Notes: a model not told the origin generated them from the letters alone. A DNA stretch of 64,000 nt from an uncultured Pseudocitrobacter sp. (GCA_913778145.1 CAJYVI010000165.1:1-64000); one strand, 5' to 3'; counted from the stretch's first letter, positions 11,422-21,114 are shown. Numbers and translations are program-made.

Positions 11422-13131
11422 TTATTTCAGCGGCGAGTTTTTACGCTCGATGCTGTAGCGCTCAAGTTCTTTGTACGGCACCACTTTGCTTTTCTTCTTA
11501 CGCACATCAACCACGGTCATGCGGTCGGTACAGGAGTAGCAAGGGTCCAGGCTACCGATAATCAGCGGCGCATCGGAAACGGTGTTACCGCGCAGCATGT
11601 AGCGCAGGGTCGGCCAGTTCGCGTAGGTCGCCGCACGGCAGCGCCAGCGGTAGAGTTTCTGGTTGTCGCCGGTCATGCTCCAGTGGATATCGTCGCCGCG
11701 CGGCGCTTCGGCAAAGCCAAGGGCAAAGCGATGCGGAATGTAGGTAAAGCCTTCCACCGCCAGCGGGCCGCCAGGCAGGTTATCGAGACCAAAATCAATC
11801 ATATTCAGCGCAGTGAAGACTTCGTTGATACGCACTTTCAGGCGCGAAATCACATCACAGCCCTGCTCGCTATGGACTTCCATCGGCAGCAGGCCATAAC
11901 CCACAAACGGGTGATCGGCGCGGGTGTCACGCGCGTGGCCGCTGGCGCGAACCATCGGGCCGACGTTACTGAAGTCGCGGGCGATTTCCGGGTCAAGGCG
12001 GCCAATACCGACGGTGCGCTGTTCCATGTTCGGGGTGCTCAGCAGTACGTCCACCAGCTCCTGCACGTCGCGGCGCATCTGCTGCGCCAGCTGGCGGGTC
12101 TGGATCATGTCATCTTTCAGCAGGTCGCGACGAATGCCGCCAATCAGGTTCAGGCCGTAAGTTTTACGCGCCCCGGTGAGGATTTCCGCCATTTTCATGG
12201 AGGTTTCACGCACGCGGAAGAACTGCATAAAGCCGGAGTCGAACCCGGTGAAGTGGCAGGCCAGGCCGAGGTTCAGCAGGTGCGAGTGCAGGCGTTCCAC
12301 TTCCAGCAGAATGGCGCGGATCATCTGCGCACGTTCCGGCACCACGATGCCCATCGCATTCTCAACGGAGGTGGTGTACGCCGTACTGTGGGCGAAGCCG
12401 CAGATACCGCAGACGCGATCCGACAGGAAGGTCACTTCGTTGTAGCCCATGCGGGTTTCCGCCAGCTTTTCCATGCCACGGTGAACGTAGAACAGACGGT
12501 AGTCGGCGTCGATAATATTTTCGCCGTCAACAAACAGACGGAAGTGGCCCGGTTCATCGGAAGTCACGTGCAGCGGGCCAATCGGCACCACGTTGTTCTT
12601 TTTGCTGCCCAGTTCGTTGATGAACTCGTAGGTTTCAGCATCGGTGGTCGGCGCCGGGCGCTGACGGTAATCCATGCTGTCTTTACGCAGCGGATAGAGT
12701 TCATCCGGCCAGTCATCCGGCAGAACCAGGCGGCGTTCATCCGGCAAACCAACAGGAATCAACCCGTACATGTCGCGCACTTCACGCTCGCCCCACACGG
12801 CGGCAGGCACGCGCGGCGTCACGGACGGATACTCCAGCGTGTTGGCGTCCACTTCGACGCGCACCGTAACCCAGCATTTCGTGCCCTGCTCCATGGAAAG
12901 CACGTAGTAAACCGCATAGTGGCCGTTCAGCTTACGTTCATCGTTGCCGAACAGCACCGACAGCCAGCCGCCCTGTTTGTAGTAAAGAAACTCCACCACT
13001 TCCGGCAGGTAGTTCACCTTCACCGTTATAGTGAGCTGATCTTTCGTCTGCCAGGCTTCATCCAGCACCACGCCGGGAAAAGCCTGATGCAGTGCAGCGA
13101 GATAGTGTTGACCGATTTTTTCTTCAGACAT
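11422..13131 (-). CDS. hycE: HycE, hydrogenase 3 large subunit precursor
   Basis: This 569-residue protein is identical in length to E. coli HycE. An N-terminal NuoC-like part comes before the NuoD-like catalytic part. The nickel ligands are in RVCGICG and DPCYSCTDR. HycI would cut after Arg537, removing the last 32 residues. The frame extends to a TTG at 13137, but the ATG at 13131 gives the family N-terminus MSEEKIG. Confidence 0.96.
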   Translation of the reverse strand: MSEEKIGQHYLAALHQAFPGVVLDEAWQTKDQLTITVKVNYLPEVVEFLYYKQGGWLSVLFGNDERKLNGHYAVYYVLSMEQGTKCWVTVRVEVDANTLEYPSVTPRVPAAVWGEREVRDMYGLIPVGLPDERRLVLPDDWPDELYPLRKDSMDYRQRPAPTTDAETYEFINELGSKKNNVVPIGPLHVTSDEPGHFRLFVDGENIIDADYRLFYVHRGMEKLAETRMGYNEVTFLSDRVCGICGFAHSTAYTTSVENAMGIVVPERAQMIRAILLEVERLHSHLLNLGLACHFTGFDSGFMQFFRVRETSMKMAEILTGARKTYGLNLIGGIRRDLLKDDMIQTRQLAQQMRRDVQELVDVLLSTPNMEQRTVGIGRLDPEIARDFSNVGPMVRASGHARDTRADHPFVGYGLLPMEVHSEQGCDVISRLKVRINEVFTALNMIDFGLDNLPGGPLAVEGFTYIPHRFALGFAEAPRGDDIHWSMTGDNQKLYRWRCRAATYANWPTLRYMLRGNTVSDAPLIIGSLDPCYSCTDRMTVVDVRKKKSKVVPYKELERYSIERKNSPLK

Positions 13132-13147
13132 GCTCAAACTCTCTTAA

Positions 13148-14071
13148 TCACGCCGCCAGCAAGGAGACGAAAGCTAAAAACGCAAAACCAAAACCCGCCC
13201 AGGTGATGCGAGACGTGGCACAAAAACGCAGACGCGCCATGCTGTTTTCGAACAGGGCGATAACCAGAACGCCGACAACCAATTTGACGACCGCCGCCAC
13301 GACTGCCAGCATAAGGCCGCCAACGCTGAAGCTGGTCATCTGGCCCCACGGAATGAAGACGCCAACGAACATTTGCAGCACCACCAGCTGTTTTAGGCTG
13401 ATACCCCACTTCAGGACGCCAAAGCCGCTGCCGCTGTACTCAGACAGCGGGCCTTCCTGCAACTCCTGCTCCGCTTCAGCCAGGTCGAACGGCAGTTTGC
13501 CCATTTCGATAAAGGTGGCGAACGCGCAGGCGCAAAGGGCCAACAGCAGCGGCAGAGAGTGAGAAACAGGCCAGTGATAAACGGTGTTGGCGATATTGCT
13601 GATGTGCGTAGACCCCGCCACCAGCGCGGCCACCCACAGGCCGAGCAGCAGAATCGGCTCCACCAGCACGCCGAGCATCGCTTCGCGGCTTGCGCCGATG
13701 GCGGTGAACGGGCTACCGGTATCGAGACCCGCAATGGCAAAGAAGAAACGAGCAATGGCGAACAAATAAATCAGGGTGATGAGATCGCCCAAAGACGGCA
13801 TCAGCGAACCTACCGTCACCACCGGCAGCGCGGTAGCAATGGTCAGCATCACGCCGACCATCACAAACGGCGTCAGGCGGAAGACCCAGCCGGATGCATC
13901 CGGCCCAACGCTCTGGCGGCCCAGCAGTTTGATAATGTCGCGATACTCCTGCAACACCCCCGGCCCACGGCGGTTATGCATACGCGCGCGGGCCACGCGG
14001 GTAATGCCGGACAGCAGCGGCGCGGCAGCAAACAGCACCAGCGCCTGCAGTAGTGCAAAGAAAACAGTCAT
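13148..14071 (-). CDS. hycD: HycD, membrane subunit of formate hydrogenlyase (NuoH-like)
   Basis: This 307-residue integral membrane protein, as long as in E. coli, has about eight hydrophobic segments. It corresponds to complex I NuoH and joins the soluble arm to the HycC proton-pumping-type subunit. The acidic cluster DLAEAEQELQEG in the loop near residue 200 is the usual NuoH signature. Confidence 0.95.
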   Translation of the reverse strand: MTVFFALLQALVLFAAAPLLSGITRVARARMHNRRGPGVLQEYRDIIKLLGRQSVGPDASGWVFRLTPFVMVGVMLTIATALPVVTVGSLMPSLGDLITLIYLFAIARFFFAIAGLDTGSPFTAIGASREAMLGVLVEPILLLGLWVAALVAGSTHISNIANTVYHWPVSHSLPLLLALCACAFATFIEMGKLPFDLAEAEQELQEGPLSEYSGSGFGVLKWGISLKQLVVLQMFVGVFIPWGQMTSFSVGGLMLAVVAAVVKLVVGVLVIALFENSMARLRFCATSRITWAGFGFAFLAFVSLLAA

Positions 14072-14073
14072 TC

Positions 14074-15900
14074 TCAGGCTCCTCGCGAAATCACAATCAC
14101 CACCAGCACGGCAAGCTCAACGAGCGCCACACCGCGCAGCAACGCTGGCGCACTGGCGTTCTGCCAGCCTGGCACCAGACGCACCGGGTTCAGCCAGTCG
14201 CGCAGTTTCAGCACTACGGCAAAGGCTTCTTTCACCGGCATGGCAAAACCATGCGCGGTCACGACCATCGATTGCTCATGGTCATAGCCACACACCCACG
14301 CCGCGCCGCGTGAACGGTTTGGCAGGCGGTCGCCTTTGAAGAGAATCATGATGATGAACGGCAGCAGCGGGCAGGCAATCAGCAGCAAGGTGATCATCGG
14401 CTGAGAGACCACGGTGCTCGCGGTCTGCAGCGGCAGCGGCACGGCGGAAGACAGCAGCGGCAGCAGCCACGGCGCCGCAACGCCACCCACAACACACAGC
14501 AGCGCCATCGCCACGGTGCTCACGCCCATCAGCAGCGGCGCGCAGCAGGCGTTTTCCGCCTCTTTGGTACGCGGCGCGCCGAGGAAGGTGACGCCATAGA
14601 CTTTCGCCATACACATCACCGCCAATGCGCCGGTAATGGCGAGGCCCACCGCCAGCAGCGGCCCTAACAGACGACCAATAAACAGGTCGCTGGCGCTCAG
14701 TTTGAAGAAGGATTGATAGATAACCCATTCGCCCGCGAAGCCGTTCAGCGGCGGCAGCGCAGCCATCGCCATCAGGCCAACCAGCATAGCAATGGAGATA
14801 ACCGGCATTTTTTTGCCGATGCCGCCCAGTTTTTCGATATCGCGATGCCCGGTGCGATACCACACCGCGCCTGCGCCGAGAAACAGCGTGGTTTTAAACA
14901 GGCTGTGGTTCACCAGGTGATAGAGACCACCGGTTAAGCCCAGCGCCACCAGAACCGGCTGTTGCAGCGCAATACCGGTGACACCCGCGCCAAGGCCGAG
15001 CAGAATGATGCCGATATTTTCCAGCGTGTGGTACGCCAGCAGACGCTGAATATTGTGCTCCATCAGCGCATAAAGGCCGCCGACAAAGGCGGTGATTATC
15101 CCCAGCACCAGCAGGGCAATCCCCCACCACAGCGGTTGATTCACGCCAATCAGCGAAACGGTCAGAATGCCGAGTAAACCGACTTTCATCACTACGGCGG
15201 AGAACAGCGCCGCAGCCGGGGCGCTGGCGTTGGCATGCGCCTGCGGCACCCAACCGTGCAGCGGAATAATCCCTGCCAGCAGGCCAAAGCCCAACACGCT
15301 CAGCACCCAGATATCAGAACCCAACGGCAGAAGTTGAGTCCGTTCATTCAGCACGGACAGTTCCAGCGAGCCGTAACGCTGCCACAATAGCCAGCAGGCA
15401 ATCGCCAGCAGAATGGTGCCCAGGCGACCCAGCGCAAACCACAGTTTGCCAGAGGTTGCGCAGCCGGTGAGGAACGCGCCGCACAGGGCCATGATTTCCG
15501 CCATGACAACCAGTGAACCGAGGTTATCCGCCACTGTGGCACACACCGCCGCCGCCATAAGAATGTTCATCAGCCAGCCGTTGGCTTTCGCCTGGGGATG
15601 ACGGTGCCAGGTAATGTTAAACAGGCTGATAAACAGGCCGCAAAGACCAAAAGCAATCAGCCAGATGGAATTCAGCGGTGTTGCCAGCACGCGATGCCCG
15701 ACCAGCGGGATGACCCCGGCAATCGGCTGAGTGTGGGTTAATACACTGAAACCCGCCAGCGCCGCGCAGGCACTGCCGACCGCGCCGCCAATGCCGGCAA
15801 CCCAGCCGCTCAGCGGTTTATTGAACGACAGCAGAAAAGCGAGCACCGCCGCCGCCGCAAACCAGGCGACCGCACTATCAATTAACGACATCACGCTCAT
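14074..15900 (-). CDS. hycC: HycC, membrane antiporter-like subunit of formate hydrogenlyase
   Basis: This 608-residue protein has around 15 membrane segments and is homologous to complex I NuoL/M/N. Charged residues typical of the antiporter core appear in the middle, including the HGWVPQAHA and HSLFKTTLFLGAG stretches. It follows hycB with a 4-nt overlap and precedes hycD by 2 nt. Confidence 0.95.
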   Translation of the reverse strand: MSVMSLIDSAVAWFAAAAVLAFLLSFNKPLSGWVAGIGGAVGSACAALAGFSVLTHTQPIAGVIPLVGHRVLATPLNSIWLIAFGLCGLFISLFNITWHRHPQAKANGWLMNILMAAAVCATVADNLGSLVVMAEIMALCGAFLTGCATSGKLWFALGRLGTILLAIACWLLWQRYGSLELSVLNERTQLLPLGSDIWVLSVLGFGLLAGIIPLHGWVPQAHANASAPAAALFSAVVMKVGLLGILTVSLIGVNQPLWWGIALLVLGIITAFVGGLYALMEHNIQRLLAYHTLENIGIILLGLGAGVTGIALQQPVLVALGLTGGLYHLVNHSLFKTTLFLGAGAVWYRTGHRDIEKLGGIGKKMPVISIAMLVGLMAMAALPPLNGFAGEWVIYQSFFKLSASDLFIGRLLGPLLAVGLAITGALAVMCMAKVYGVTFLGAPRTKEAENACCAPLLMGVSTVAMALLCVVGGVAAPWLLPLLSSAVPLPLQTASTVVSQPMITLLLIACPLLPFIIMILFKGDRLPNRSRGAAWVCGYDHEQSMVVTAHGFAMPVKEAFAVVLKLRDWLNPVRLVPGWQNASAPALLRGVALVELAVLVVIVISRGA

Positions 15901-16508
15901 TTCGCCTCTCCTTCCTGCATGCTCTGCAACAGCGACAGATCGCCTAAGTCAGTATTAAAGGTCAGTTCGCGTTTGCGTTTGCTGACGCGAGCAATATCCA
16001 TGTTATTGACCAGATGCAGCGCTTTAGTTGGGCAGGTGCGTACACAGGCCGGACCTTCTTCGTCGAAGTTGCACAAATCGCACTTCACGGCGATGGCGCG
16101 AACGCCCGGTACCCAGTCGAGCAGCGTGCTTACGCGTGCAGGCGCAGGCGGCGCAGGCAGCGCTTTCGGCGTATTGGCGTTGGCCGGAATATCCAGCGGA
16201 CGGCTGCCGGAGAATTCAATGGCACCAAACGGGCAGGCGATGCCGCACAGTTTGCAGCTTACGCACAGGCTTTCGTTAAGCTGTACCGCGCCGTCGACGC
16301 GGTTAATGGCGTTAACCGGGCAAACGGTGGCACACGGCGCATCTTCACAGTGGTGGCACATCTGCGGGGCAGATTCTTTTTCATTGCGCATCACGCGCAG
16401 ACGCGGCATGGACTGCAATCCATGATGGCGATGCGTCTCGGAACAGGCGGCTTCGCAGGTGCGGCAGCCAATACAGACGCTTGAGTCAGCAATTACAAAA
16501 CGGTTCAC
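15897..16508 (-). CDS. hycB: HycB, electron-transfer small subunit of formate hydrogenlyase
   Basis: This 203-residue ferredoxin-like protein has four 4Fe-4S cysteine groups (CIGCRTCEAAC, CHHCEDAPCATVC, CVSCKLCGIAC and a later set). It takes electrons from formate dehydrogenase H and passes them to HycF. The start region is nearly the same as that of HydN, reflecting their shared partner. Confidence 0.95.
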   Translation of the reverse strand: MNRFVIADSSVCIGCRTCEAACSETHRHHGLQSMPRLRVMRNEKESAPQMCHHCEDAPCATVCPVNAINRVDGAVQLNESLCVSCKLCGIACPFGAIEFSGSRPLDIPANANTPKALPAPPAPARVSTLLDWVPGVRAIAVKCDLCNFDEEGPACVRTCPTKALHLVNNMDIARVSKRKRELTFNTDLGDLSLLQSMQEGEAK

Positions 16509-16526
16509 CAGGTCTTCCTCAGGTGA

Positions 16527-16574
16527 CAGTCATTTTTGACGAAATCATGCAGAGCAGGTGTCATTTCGACACCT
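16527..16574. promoter_or_regulatory. FhlA-like binding region between hycA and hycB
   Basis: AGGTGTCATTTCGACACCT at 16556-16574 is an inverted repeat around CATTTCG. A related ACAGTCATTTTTGACGAAAT lies just beside it, near 16526-16543. E. coli has a known FhlA site in the same hycA-hycB gap. The core TGTCATTTCG-A/T-CA recurs at 17169. Confidence 0.6.
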
Positions 16575-16591
16575 GTCGACACACCGATACT

Positions 16592-17059
16592 TCAGGCTAC
16601 TTTGGCCGTATTCACGCTTTGCGCCAGCGGGTTGAACGTCACCGGGCTGTCGCTTTCCAGCGCGGCATACAGGGCGTCATAAACCGGGGCAATTTTTTCC
16701 AGATAGTGTTCCAGCACCTGCTCGCGATCGCGGCATTTGACGCCGTTATCCACGGTGCCGTCGGCGTTTAACTCCGCGCGGGCAATACATTTTTTGTCTT
16801 GTCCGTCGCGGGTTTCGACGGTGTATTCGATGGTATGGCTGTTGAAGCCGCCGACCAGGCTTACGGAAAGCACAAAGTGTTCGAACAGCACAAAGCTAAG
16901 GTCCTTATCCGGCGCGCAGTTCACCGCATGATGCAGGCGCGCTTTCGAAAGCGTGATCCCCTGTACCAGCGAGTTGCAGTAAATACGCCACTGTTCCTGT
17001 TGGCGATGGTGTCGATCGGCGATGAAGTCAGCTTTTTCGCTAATTTCCCAAATGGTCAT
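16592..17059 (-). CDS. hycA: HycA, negative regulator of the formate regulon
   Basis: This 155-residue protein (E. coli 153) counteracts FhlA activation in E. coli by an unknown contact. Its sequence is clearly more diverged from E. coli than the structural hyc genes, especially in the C-terminal third. It is the first gene of the hyc operon behind the sigma-54 promoter at 17096-17111. Confidence 0.92.
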   Translation of the reverse strand: MTIWEISEKADFIADRHHRQQEQWRIYCNSLVQGITLSKARLHHAVNCAPDKDLSFVLFEHFVLSVSLVGGFNSHTIEYTVETRDGQDKKCIARAELNADGTVDNGVKCRDREQVLEHYLEKIAPVYDALYAALESDSPVTFNPLAQSVNTAKVA

Positions 17060-17095
17060 GTCAGGTTACCCGGTTAATAGAGACTCACCGTAATA

Positions 17096-17111
17096 AGCAC
17101 GTTCCATGCCA
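17096..17111 (-). promoter_or_regulatory. Sigma-54 promoter of the hyc operon
   Basis: The minus strand reads TGGCATG-GAAC-GTGCT, with GG-N10-GC spacing. It lies about 37 bp before the hycA ATG. Confidence 0.82.
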
Positions 17112-17160
17112 GTTTTTAATTTATTGATATTTAAGTGTTTTAATTATCAGTATGATGAAT

Positions 17161-17202
17161 GACGACATGTCATTTCGTCAGTTTGACACTGTCATCGACA
17201 GT
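17161..17202. promoter_or_regulatory. Shared FhlA upstream activating region for hyc and hyp
   Basis: TGTCATTTCGTCA at 17169 and the perfect inverted repeat ACTGTC-ATC-GACAGT at 17188-17202 lie between the two divergent sigma-54 promoters. The elements match those near hydN and between hycA and hycB. FhlA binding is inferred from position and similarity. Confidence 0.6.
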
Positions 17203-17225
17203 ACAAATGCATCAGATTTCATCTC

Positions 17226-17241
17226 TGGCATCGTTATTGCA
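17226..17241 (+). promoter_or_regulatory. Sigma-54 promoter of the hyp operon
   Basis: TGGCATC-GTTA-TTGCA agrees with the RpoN consensus and has GG-N10-GC spacing. It lies about 32 bp before the hypA ATG, which has GGAGG upstream. Confidence 0.85.
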
Positions 17242-17272
17242 TTAACCGGGTCAATGAAATGTCGGAGGCGTT

Positions 17273-17623
17273 ATGCACGAAATTACGCTCTGCCAGCGGG
17301 CGCTGGAAATCGTCGAACAGCAGGCCACCCAGCACGGCGCAAAACGCGTAACTGGGGTCTGGCTCAAAGTTGGCGCATTTTCCTGCGTTGAAACCAGCGC
17401 AATGACCTTTTGTTTTGATCTGGTATGCCGCGGCACGTTAGCTGAAGGATGTAAATTACACGTCGAAGAACAAGAGGCGGAGTGCTGGTGCGAAAAGTGC
17501 CAGGAGTATGTTCAGTTACTCTCCGTTCACGTGCGCCGCTGCCCGCAATGCCAAAGTAACGACCTGCAAATTGTGGCGGATGACGGTTTACAGATTCAGC
17601 GAATTGAAATAGACCAGGAGTAA
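17273..17623 (+). CDS. hypA: HypA, nickel-insertion metallochaperone for hydrogenase 3
   Basis: This 116-residue protein works with HypB to deliver nickel to pre-HycE. It starts MHEI, so the nickel-binding His2 and following Glu3 are present. A zinc ribbon (CWCEKC ... CPQC) sits in the second half. A TTGAT half-site near 17414 could belong to the internal FNR-dependent promoter that E. coli has inside hypA, but the other half is poor. Confidence 0.95.
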   Translation: MHEITLCQRALEIVEQQATQHGAKRVTGVWLKVGAFSCVETSAMTFCFDLVCRGTLAEGCKLHVEEQEAECWCEKCQEYVQLLSVHVRRCPQCQSNDLQIVADDGLQIQRIEIDQE

Positions 17624-17626
17624 ACT

Positions 17627-18499
17627 ATGTGTACCACCTGTGGTTGTGGAGAAGGTAACCTCTATATAGAGGGAGACGAACATAACCCGCACTCGCCGTT
17701 TCGCAGTGCGCCTTTCGCCTCTGCTGCACGACCAGCAATGACCATTACGGGCGTGAAAACCCAGCAATTCGAACCGACGCGCGCCGACAACGGCGACCTG
17801 CATTACGGTCACGGTGAAGCGGGCACCCACGCGCCGGGCATGAGCCAGCGTCGCATGCTGGAAGTCGAAATTGACGTGCTGGACAAAAACAACCAGCTCG
17901 CCGCGCGAAACCGCGCGCGCTTTGCCGCCCGCGAACTGTTGGTACTGAATCTGGTATCCAGCCCAGGATCCGGTAAAACCACCCTGCTCACCGAAACGTT
18001 AATGCGCCTGAAAGATAAGGTGCCGTGCGCCGTTATTGAAGGCGATCAGCAAACGGTGAACGATGCCGCGCGCATCCGCGCCACCGGTACACCGGCGATT
18101 CAGGTTAACACGGGCAAAGGTTGTCACCTTGACGCGCAGATGATTGCCGACGCCGCGCCGCGTTTGCCGCTGGATAACCACGGCATTCTGTTTATCGAAA
18201 ACGTCGGTAACCTGGTGTGCCCGGCAAGTTTTGATCTCGGTGAAAAAAACAAAGTCGCTGTGCTCTCCGTTACCGAAGGCGAAGACAAACCGCTCAAATA
18301 TCCGCATATGTTTGCCGCCGCATCTATCATGCTGCTTAATAAAGTCGACCTGCTGCCGTACCTCAACTTCGACGTAGAGAAGTGCATCGCTTACGCCCGT
18401 GAAGTAAATCCGAACATTGAAGTTCTGCTGATTTCCGCCACCAGCGGCGAAGGCATGGACACCTGGCTGAAATGGCTGGAGGCACAGCGATGTGCATAG
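17627..18499 (+). CDS. hypB: HypB, GTPase for hydrogenase nickel insertion
   Basis: This 290-residue protein, the E. coli length, has the N-terminal high-affinity nickel motif MCTTCGCGE. The G domain has a P-loop in [10 protein letters not shown] near residue 112. A histidine-poor linker joins the two. It follows hypA by 3 nt and overlaps hypC by 10 nt. Confidence 0.96.
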   Translation: MCTTCGCGEGNLYIEGDEHNPHSPFRSAPFASAARPAMTITGVKTQQFEPTRADNGDLHYGHGEAGTHAPGMSQRRMLEVEIDVLDKNNQLAARNRARFAARELLVLNLVSSPGSGKTTLLTETLMRLKDKVPCAVIEGDQQTVNDAARIRATGTPAIQVNTGKGCHLDAQMIADAAPRLPLDNHGILFIENVGNLVCPASFDLGEKNKVAVLSVTEGEDKPLKYPHMFAAASIMLLNKVDLLPYLNFDVEKCIAYAREVNPNIEVLLISATSGEGMDTWLKWLEAQRCA

Positions 18500-18762
18500 G
18501 CATTCCGGGGCAAATCTGCGCCATTGATGGCGTCCAGGCGAAAGTGGAAGTCAGCGGCGTAAAGCGCGACGTTGACCTAACGCTGGTTGGCGCGGTGGAT
18601 GAACAGGGCCAGTCGCGCATCGGCCAGTGGGTGCTGGTACACGTCGGCTTCGCGATGAGCATCATTAACGAAGAAGAAGCCCGCGACACCCTCGCGGCGC
18701 TACACAATATGTTTGAAGTCGAGCCGGACGTCGGCGCGCTGCTGTATGGCGAGGAGCACTGA
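18490..18762 (+). CDS. hypC: HypC, chaperone carrying the Fe(CN)2CO unit
   Basis: This 90-residue protein begins MCIGIPGQ, so the essential Cys2 is exposed after Met removal. It forms a complex with HypD and then with pre-HycE. The ATG at 18490 lies inside the end of hypB; a longer frame from 18472 would bury Cys2 and is unlikely. Confidence 0.95.
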   Translation: MCIGIPGQICAIDGVQAKVEVSGVKRDVDLTLVGAVDEQGQSRIGQWVLVHVGFAMSIINEEEARDTLAALHNMFEVEPDVGALLYGEEH

Positions 18763-19883
18763 TGCGTTTCGTTGATGAATACCGCGCGCCTGAGCAGGTG
18801 ATGCAGCTTATTGCGCACCTGAAATCCCGCGCGGCGCTGTTGAACTACACCGCCGCGCGCCCGTTGCGCATTATGGAAGTGTGTGGCGGCCACACCCACG
18901 CCATTTTCAAGTTTGGCCTCGACCAGCTTCTGCCGGATAACATCGAGTTCATCCACGGGCCGGGCTGCCCGGTATGCGTGTTGCCGATGGGGCGCATCGA
19001 TAGCTGTATCGAAATCGCCAGCCATCCGGAAGTGATTTTCTGCACCTTTGGCGATGCGATGCGCGTGCCGGGGAAAAACGGCTCGCTGATGCAGGCGAAA
19101 TCGCGCGGCGCGGACGTGCGCATTATCTATTCGCCGATGGATGCACTAAAGCTGGCGCAGCAGAACCCGGATCGCAAAGTGGTATTCTTTGGCCTCGGCT
19201 TTGAAACCACCATGCCAGCGACCGCCATTACGCTGCAACAGGCGCGTATCCAGCAGGTCGATAACTTCTTCTTTTTCTGTCAGCACATTACGCTCATCCC
19301 GACGTTGCGCAGCCTGCTGGAGCAACCGGACAACGGCATTGACGCGTTCCTCGCGCCGGGCCACGTCAGTATGGTCATCGGCACCGACGCTTATGGATTT
19401 ATCGCCAGCGATTTTCATCGTCCATTAGTGGTCGCTGGATTCGAACCGATTGATCTACTGCAAGGCGTGAACATGCTGGTTGAGCAGAAAATAGCGGACA
19501 ACATTCAGGTAGAGAATCAATATCGCCGGGTCGTGCCCGATGAAGGCAACCGGCTGGCGCAGGTGGCTATCGCCGACGTGTTTACCGTGAAAGGCGACAG
19601 CGAATGGCGCGGTCTGGGGCTTATCAATGACTCTGGCGTGCAGTTAACCGAAAAATATCAATCATTTGATGCCGAAGCGCACTTCAAACCTGCGCCGCAA
19701 AATGTCAGCGATGACCCGCGCGCGCGCTGCGGCGATGTGTTAACCGGGCGCTGCAAACCGCATCAATGCCCACTTTTCGGCAACACCTGTAACCCACAAA
19801 GTGCCTTCGGCGCACTGATGGTTTCCTCCGAGGGAGCCTGCGCGGCCTGGTATCAATATCGCAGTCAGGAATCAGAAGCATGA
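18762..19883 (+). CDS. hypD: HypD, iron-sulfur scaffold for hydrogenase Fe-ligand assembly
   Basis: This 373-residue protein, the E. coli length, has the conserved CGGHTH and GPGCPVC motifs in the first quarter and cysteines near the C-terminus (CGDVLTGRCKPHQCPLFGNTC) that hold the 4Fe-4S cluster. It assembles the CN and CO ligands on iron with HypC. Its ATG overlaps the hypC stop. Confidence 0.96.
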   Translation: MRFVDEYRAPEQVMQLIAHLKSRAALLNYTAARPLRIMEVCGGHTHAIFKFGLDQLLPDNIEFIHGPGCPVCVLPMGRIDSCIEIASHPEVIFCTFGDAMRVPGKNGSLMQAKSRGADVRIIYSPMDALKLAQQNPDRKVVFFGLGFETTMPATAITLQQARIQQVDNFFFFCQHITLIPTLRSLLEQPDNGIDAFLAPGHVSMVIGTDAYGFIASDFHRPLVVAGFEPIDLLQGVNMLVEQKIADNIQVENQYRRVVPDEGNRLAQVAIADVFTVKGDSEWRGLGLINDSGVQLTEKYQSFDAEAHFKPAPQNVSDDPRARCGDVLTGRCKPHQCPLFGNTCNPQSAFGALMVSSEGACAAWYQYRSQESEA

Positions 19884-20890
19884 AAAGTATTCAGCTCGCT
19901 CACGGCAGTGGCGGCCAGGCAATGCAGCAGTTGATTGGCGACCTGTTTATGCAGGCATTCGCCAACCCGTGGCTGGCGGAGCAGGAAGATCAGGCGCGTT
20001 TATCGCTGGCAACGCTGACCGCGCAGGGCGACCGTTTAGCCTTCTCCACCGACAGCTACGTGATCGACCCGCTCTTCTTCCCCGGCGGCAACATCGGCAA
20101 ACTGGCGGTGTGCGGTACGGCGAATGATGTCGCGGTTAGCGGCGCGATCCCACGCTTCCTCTCCTGCGGTTTTATCCTCGAAGAAGGCCTGCCGATGGAG
20201 ACGCTGGAAGCGGTAGTGAACAGCATGGCGGCGACGGCGAAAGCGGCGGATATCGCCATTGTGACCGGCGATACCAAAGTGGTGCCGCGCGGAGCTGCGG
20301 ATAAACTGTTTATTAATACCGCCGGGATGGGCGCGATTCCGGCGGATATTCACTGGGGCGCAGCGCAGCTGCAGCCGGGCGACCAATTATTGGTGAGCGG
20401 CACCCTGGGCGACCATGGAGCGACTATCCTTAACCTTCGCGAGCAAATGGGGCTGGATGGCGAACTGGCGAGCGACTGCGCGGTGCTGACGCCGCTGATT
20501 CAGGCGCTGCGCCATATTCCTGGCGTGAAAGCCCTGCGCGATGCCACCCGTGGCGGCGTGAACGCCGTGGCGCATGAGTATGCCGCCACCAGTGGTTTCG
20601 GTATTGAACTATACGAGCAAAAGCTGCCGCTGAAAGAGGCGGTGCGCGGCGTGTGCGAGCTGCTGGGGCTGGATGCGCTTAACTTTGCTAACGAAGGCAA
20701 ACTGGTGATCGGCGTGGCGCGAGATGCGGCGGAAGCCGCGCTGGAAGCGCTGCGTGCGCATCCGCTGGGGCGCGATGCGGCGATCATTGGTGAAGTGACC
20801 GAACGTAAAGGCGTACGCGTCGCCGGGCTGTACGGCGTGAAACGCACGCTCGATCTTCCGCACGCAGAGCCGCTGCCGCGGATTTGCTGA
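19880..20890 (+). CDS. hypE: HypE, thiocyanate-forming dehydratase of hydrogenase maturation
   Basis: This 336-residue PurM-like ATPase dehydrates the thiocarboxamide made by HypF on its last residue. The chain ends PRIC, so the acceptor cysteine is intact. It overlaps hypD by 4 nt and is followed by repeats, not directly by fhlA. Confidence 0.95.
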   Translation: MKSIQLAHGSGGQAMQQLIGDLFMQAFANPWLAEQEDQARLSLATLTAQGDRLAFSTDSYVIDPLFFPGGNIGKLAVCGTANDVAVSGAIPRFLSCGFILEEGLPMETLEAVVNSMAATAKAADIAIVTGDTKVVPRGAADKLFINTAGMGAIPADIHWGAAQLQPGDQLLVSGTLGDHGATILNLREQMGLDGELASDCAVLTPLIQALRHIPGVKALRDATRGGVNAVAHEYAATSGFGIELYEQKLPLKEAVRGVCELLGLDALNFANEGKLVIGVARDAAEAALEALRAHPLGRDAAIIGEVTERKGVRVAGLYGVKRTLDLPHAEPLPRIC

Positions 20891-20935
20891 GTGCCCGTGT
20901 TGTGCCGGGGGCGCTGCGCTTGCCCGGCCTACGGG
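20890..20935. repeat. REP-like unit just after hypE
   Basis: GTGCCGGGGGCGCTGCGCTT then GCCCGGCCTACGGG forms a REP-type imperfect hairpin directly after the hypE stop. Confidence 0.65.
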
Positions 20936-20960
20936 TAAGCTGTGCATGAGTTTGGTCTTT

Positions 20961-21114
20961 TGTAGGTCGGGTAAGCGTAGCGCCACCCGACACCGTCCCC
21001 CGGCATGATGGTTTGGTCGTTTGTAGGTCGGGTAAGCGCAGCGCCACCCGACACCATCCACCGGCATGATGGTTTGGTCGTTGTAGGTCGGGTAAGCGTA
21101 GCGCCACCCGACAA
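20961..21114. repeat. Three tandem copies of a 60-61 bp REP-containing unit
   Basis: Units starting at 20961, 21022 and 21082 each hold TGTAGGTCGGGTAAGCG-T/C-AGCGCCACCCGACA, a small hairpin. Copies 1 and 2 are followed by CACC-GT/AT-CC and GGCATGATGGTTTGGTC; the third ends at the hairpin. The copies differ at few bases. They fill most of the hypE-fhlA gap and would appear in any hyp-fhlA read-through transcript. Confidence 0.85.

Noticed and set aside
11308-13206. 632-codon frame on the plus strand
   Set aside because: It lies antisense to hycE and is a mirror of its GC-rich codons; the His/Arg/Gln-rich product has no family marks.
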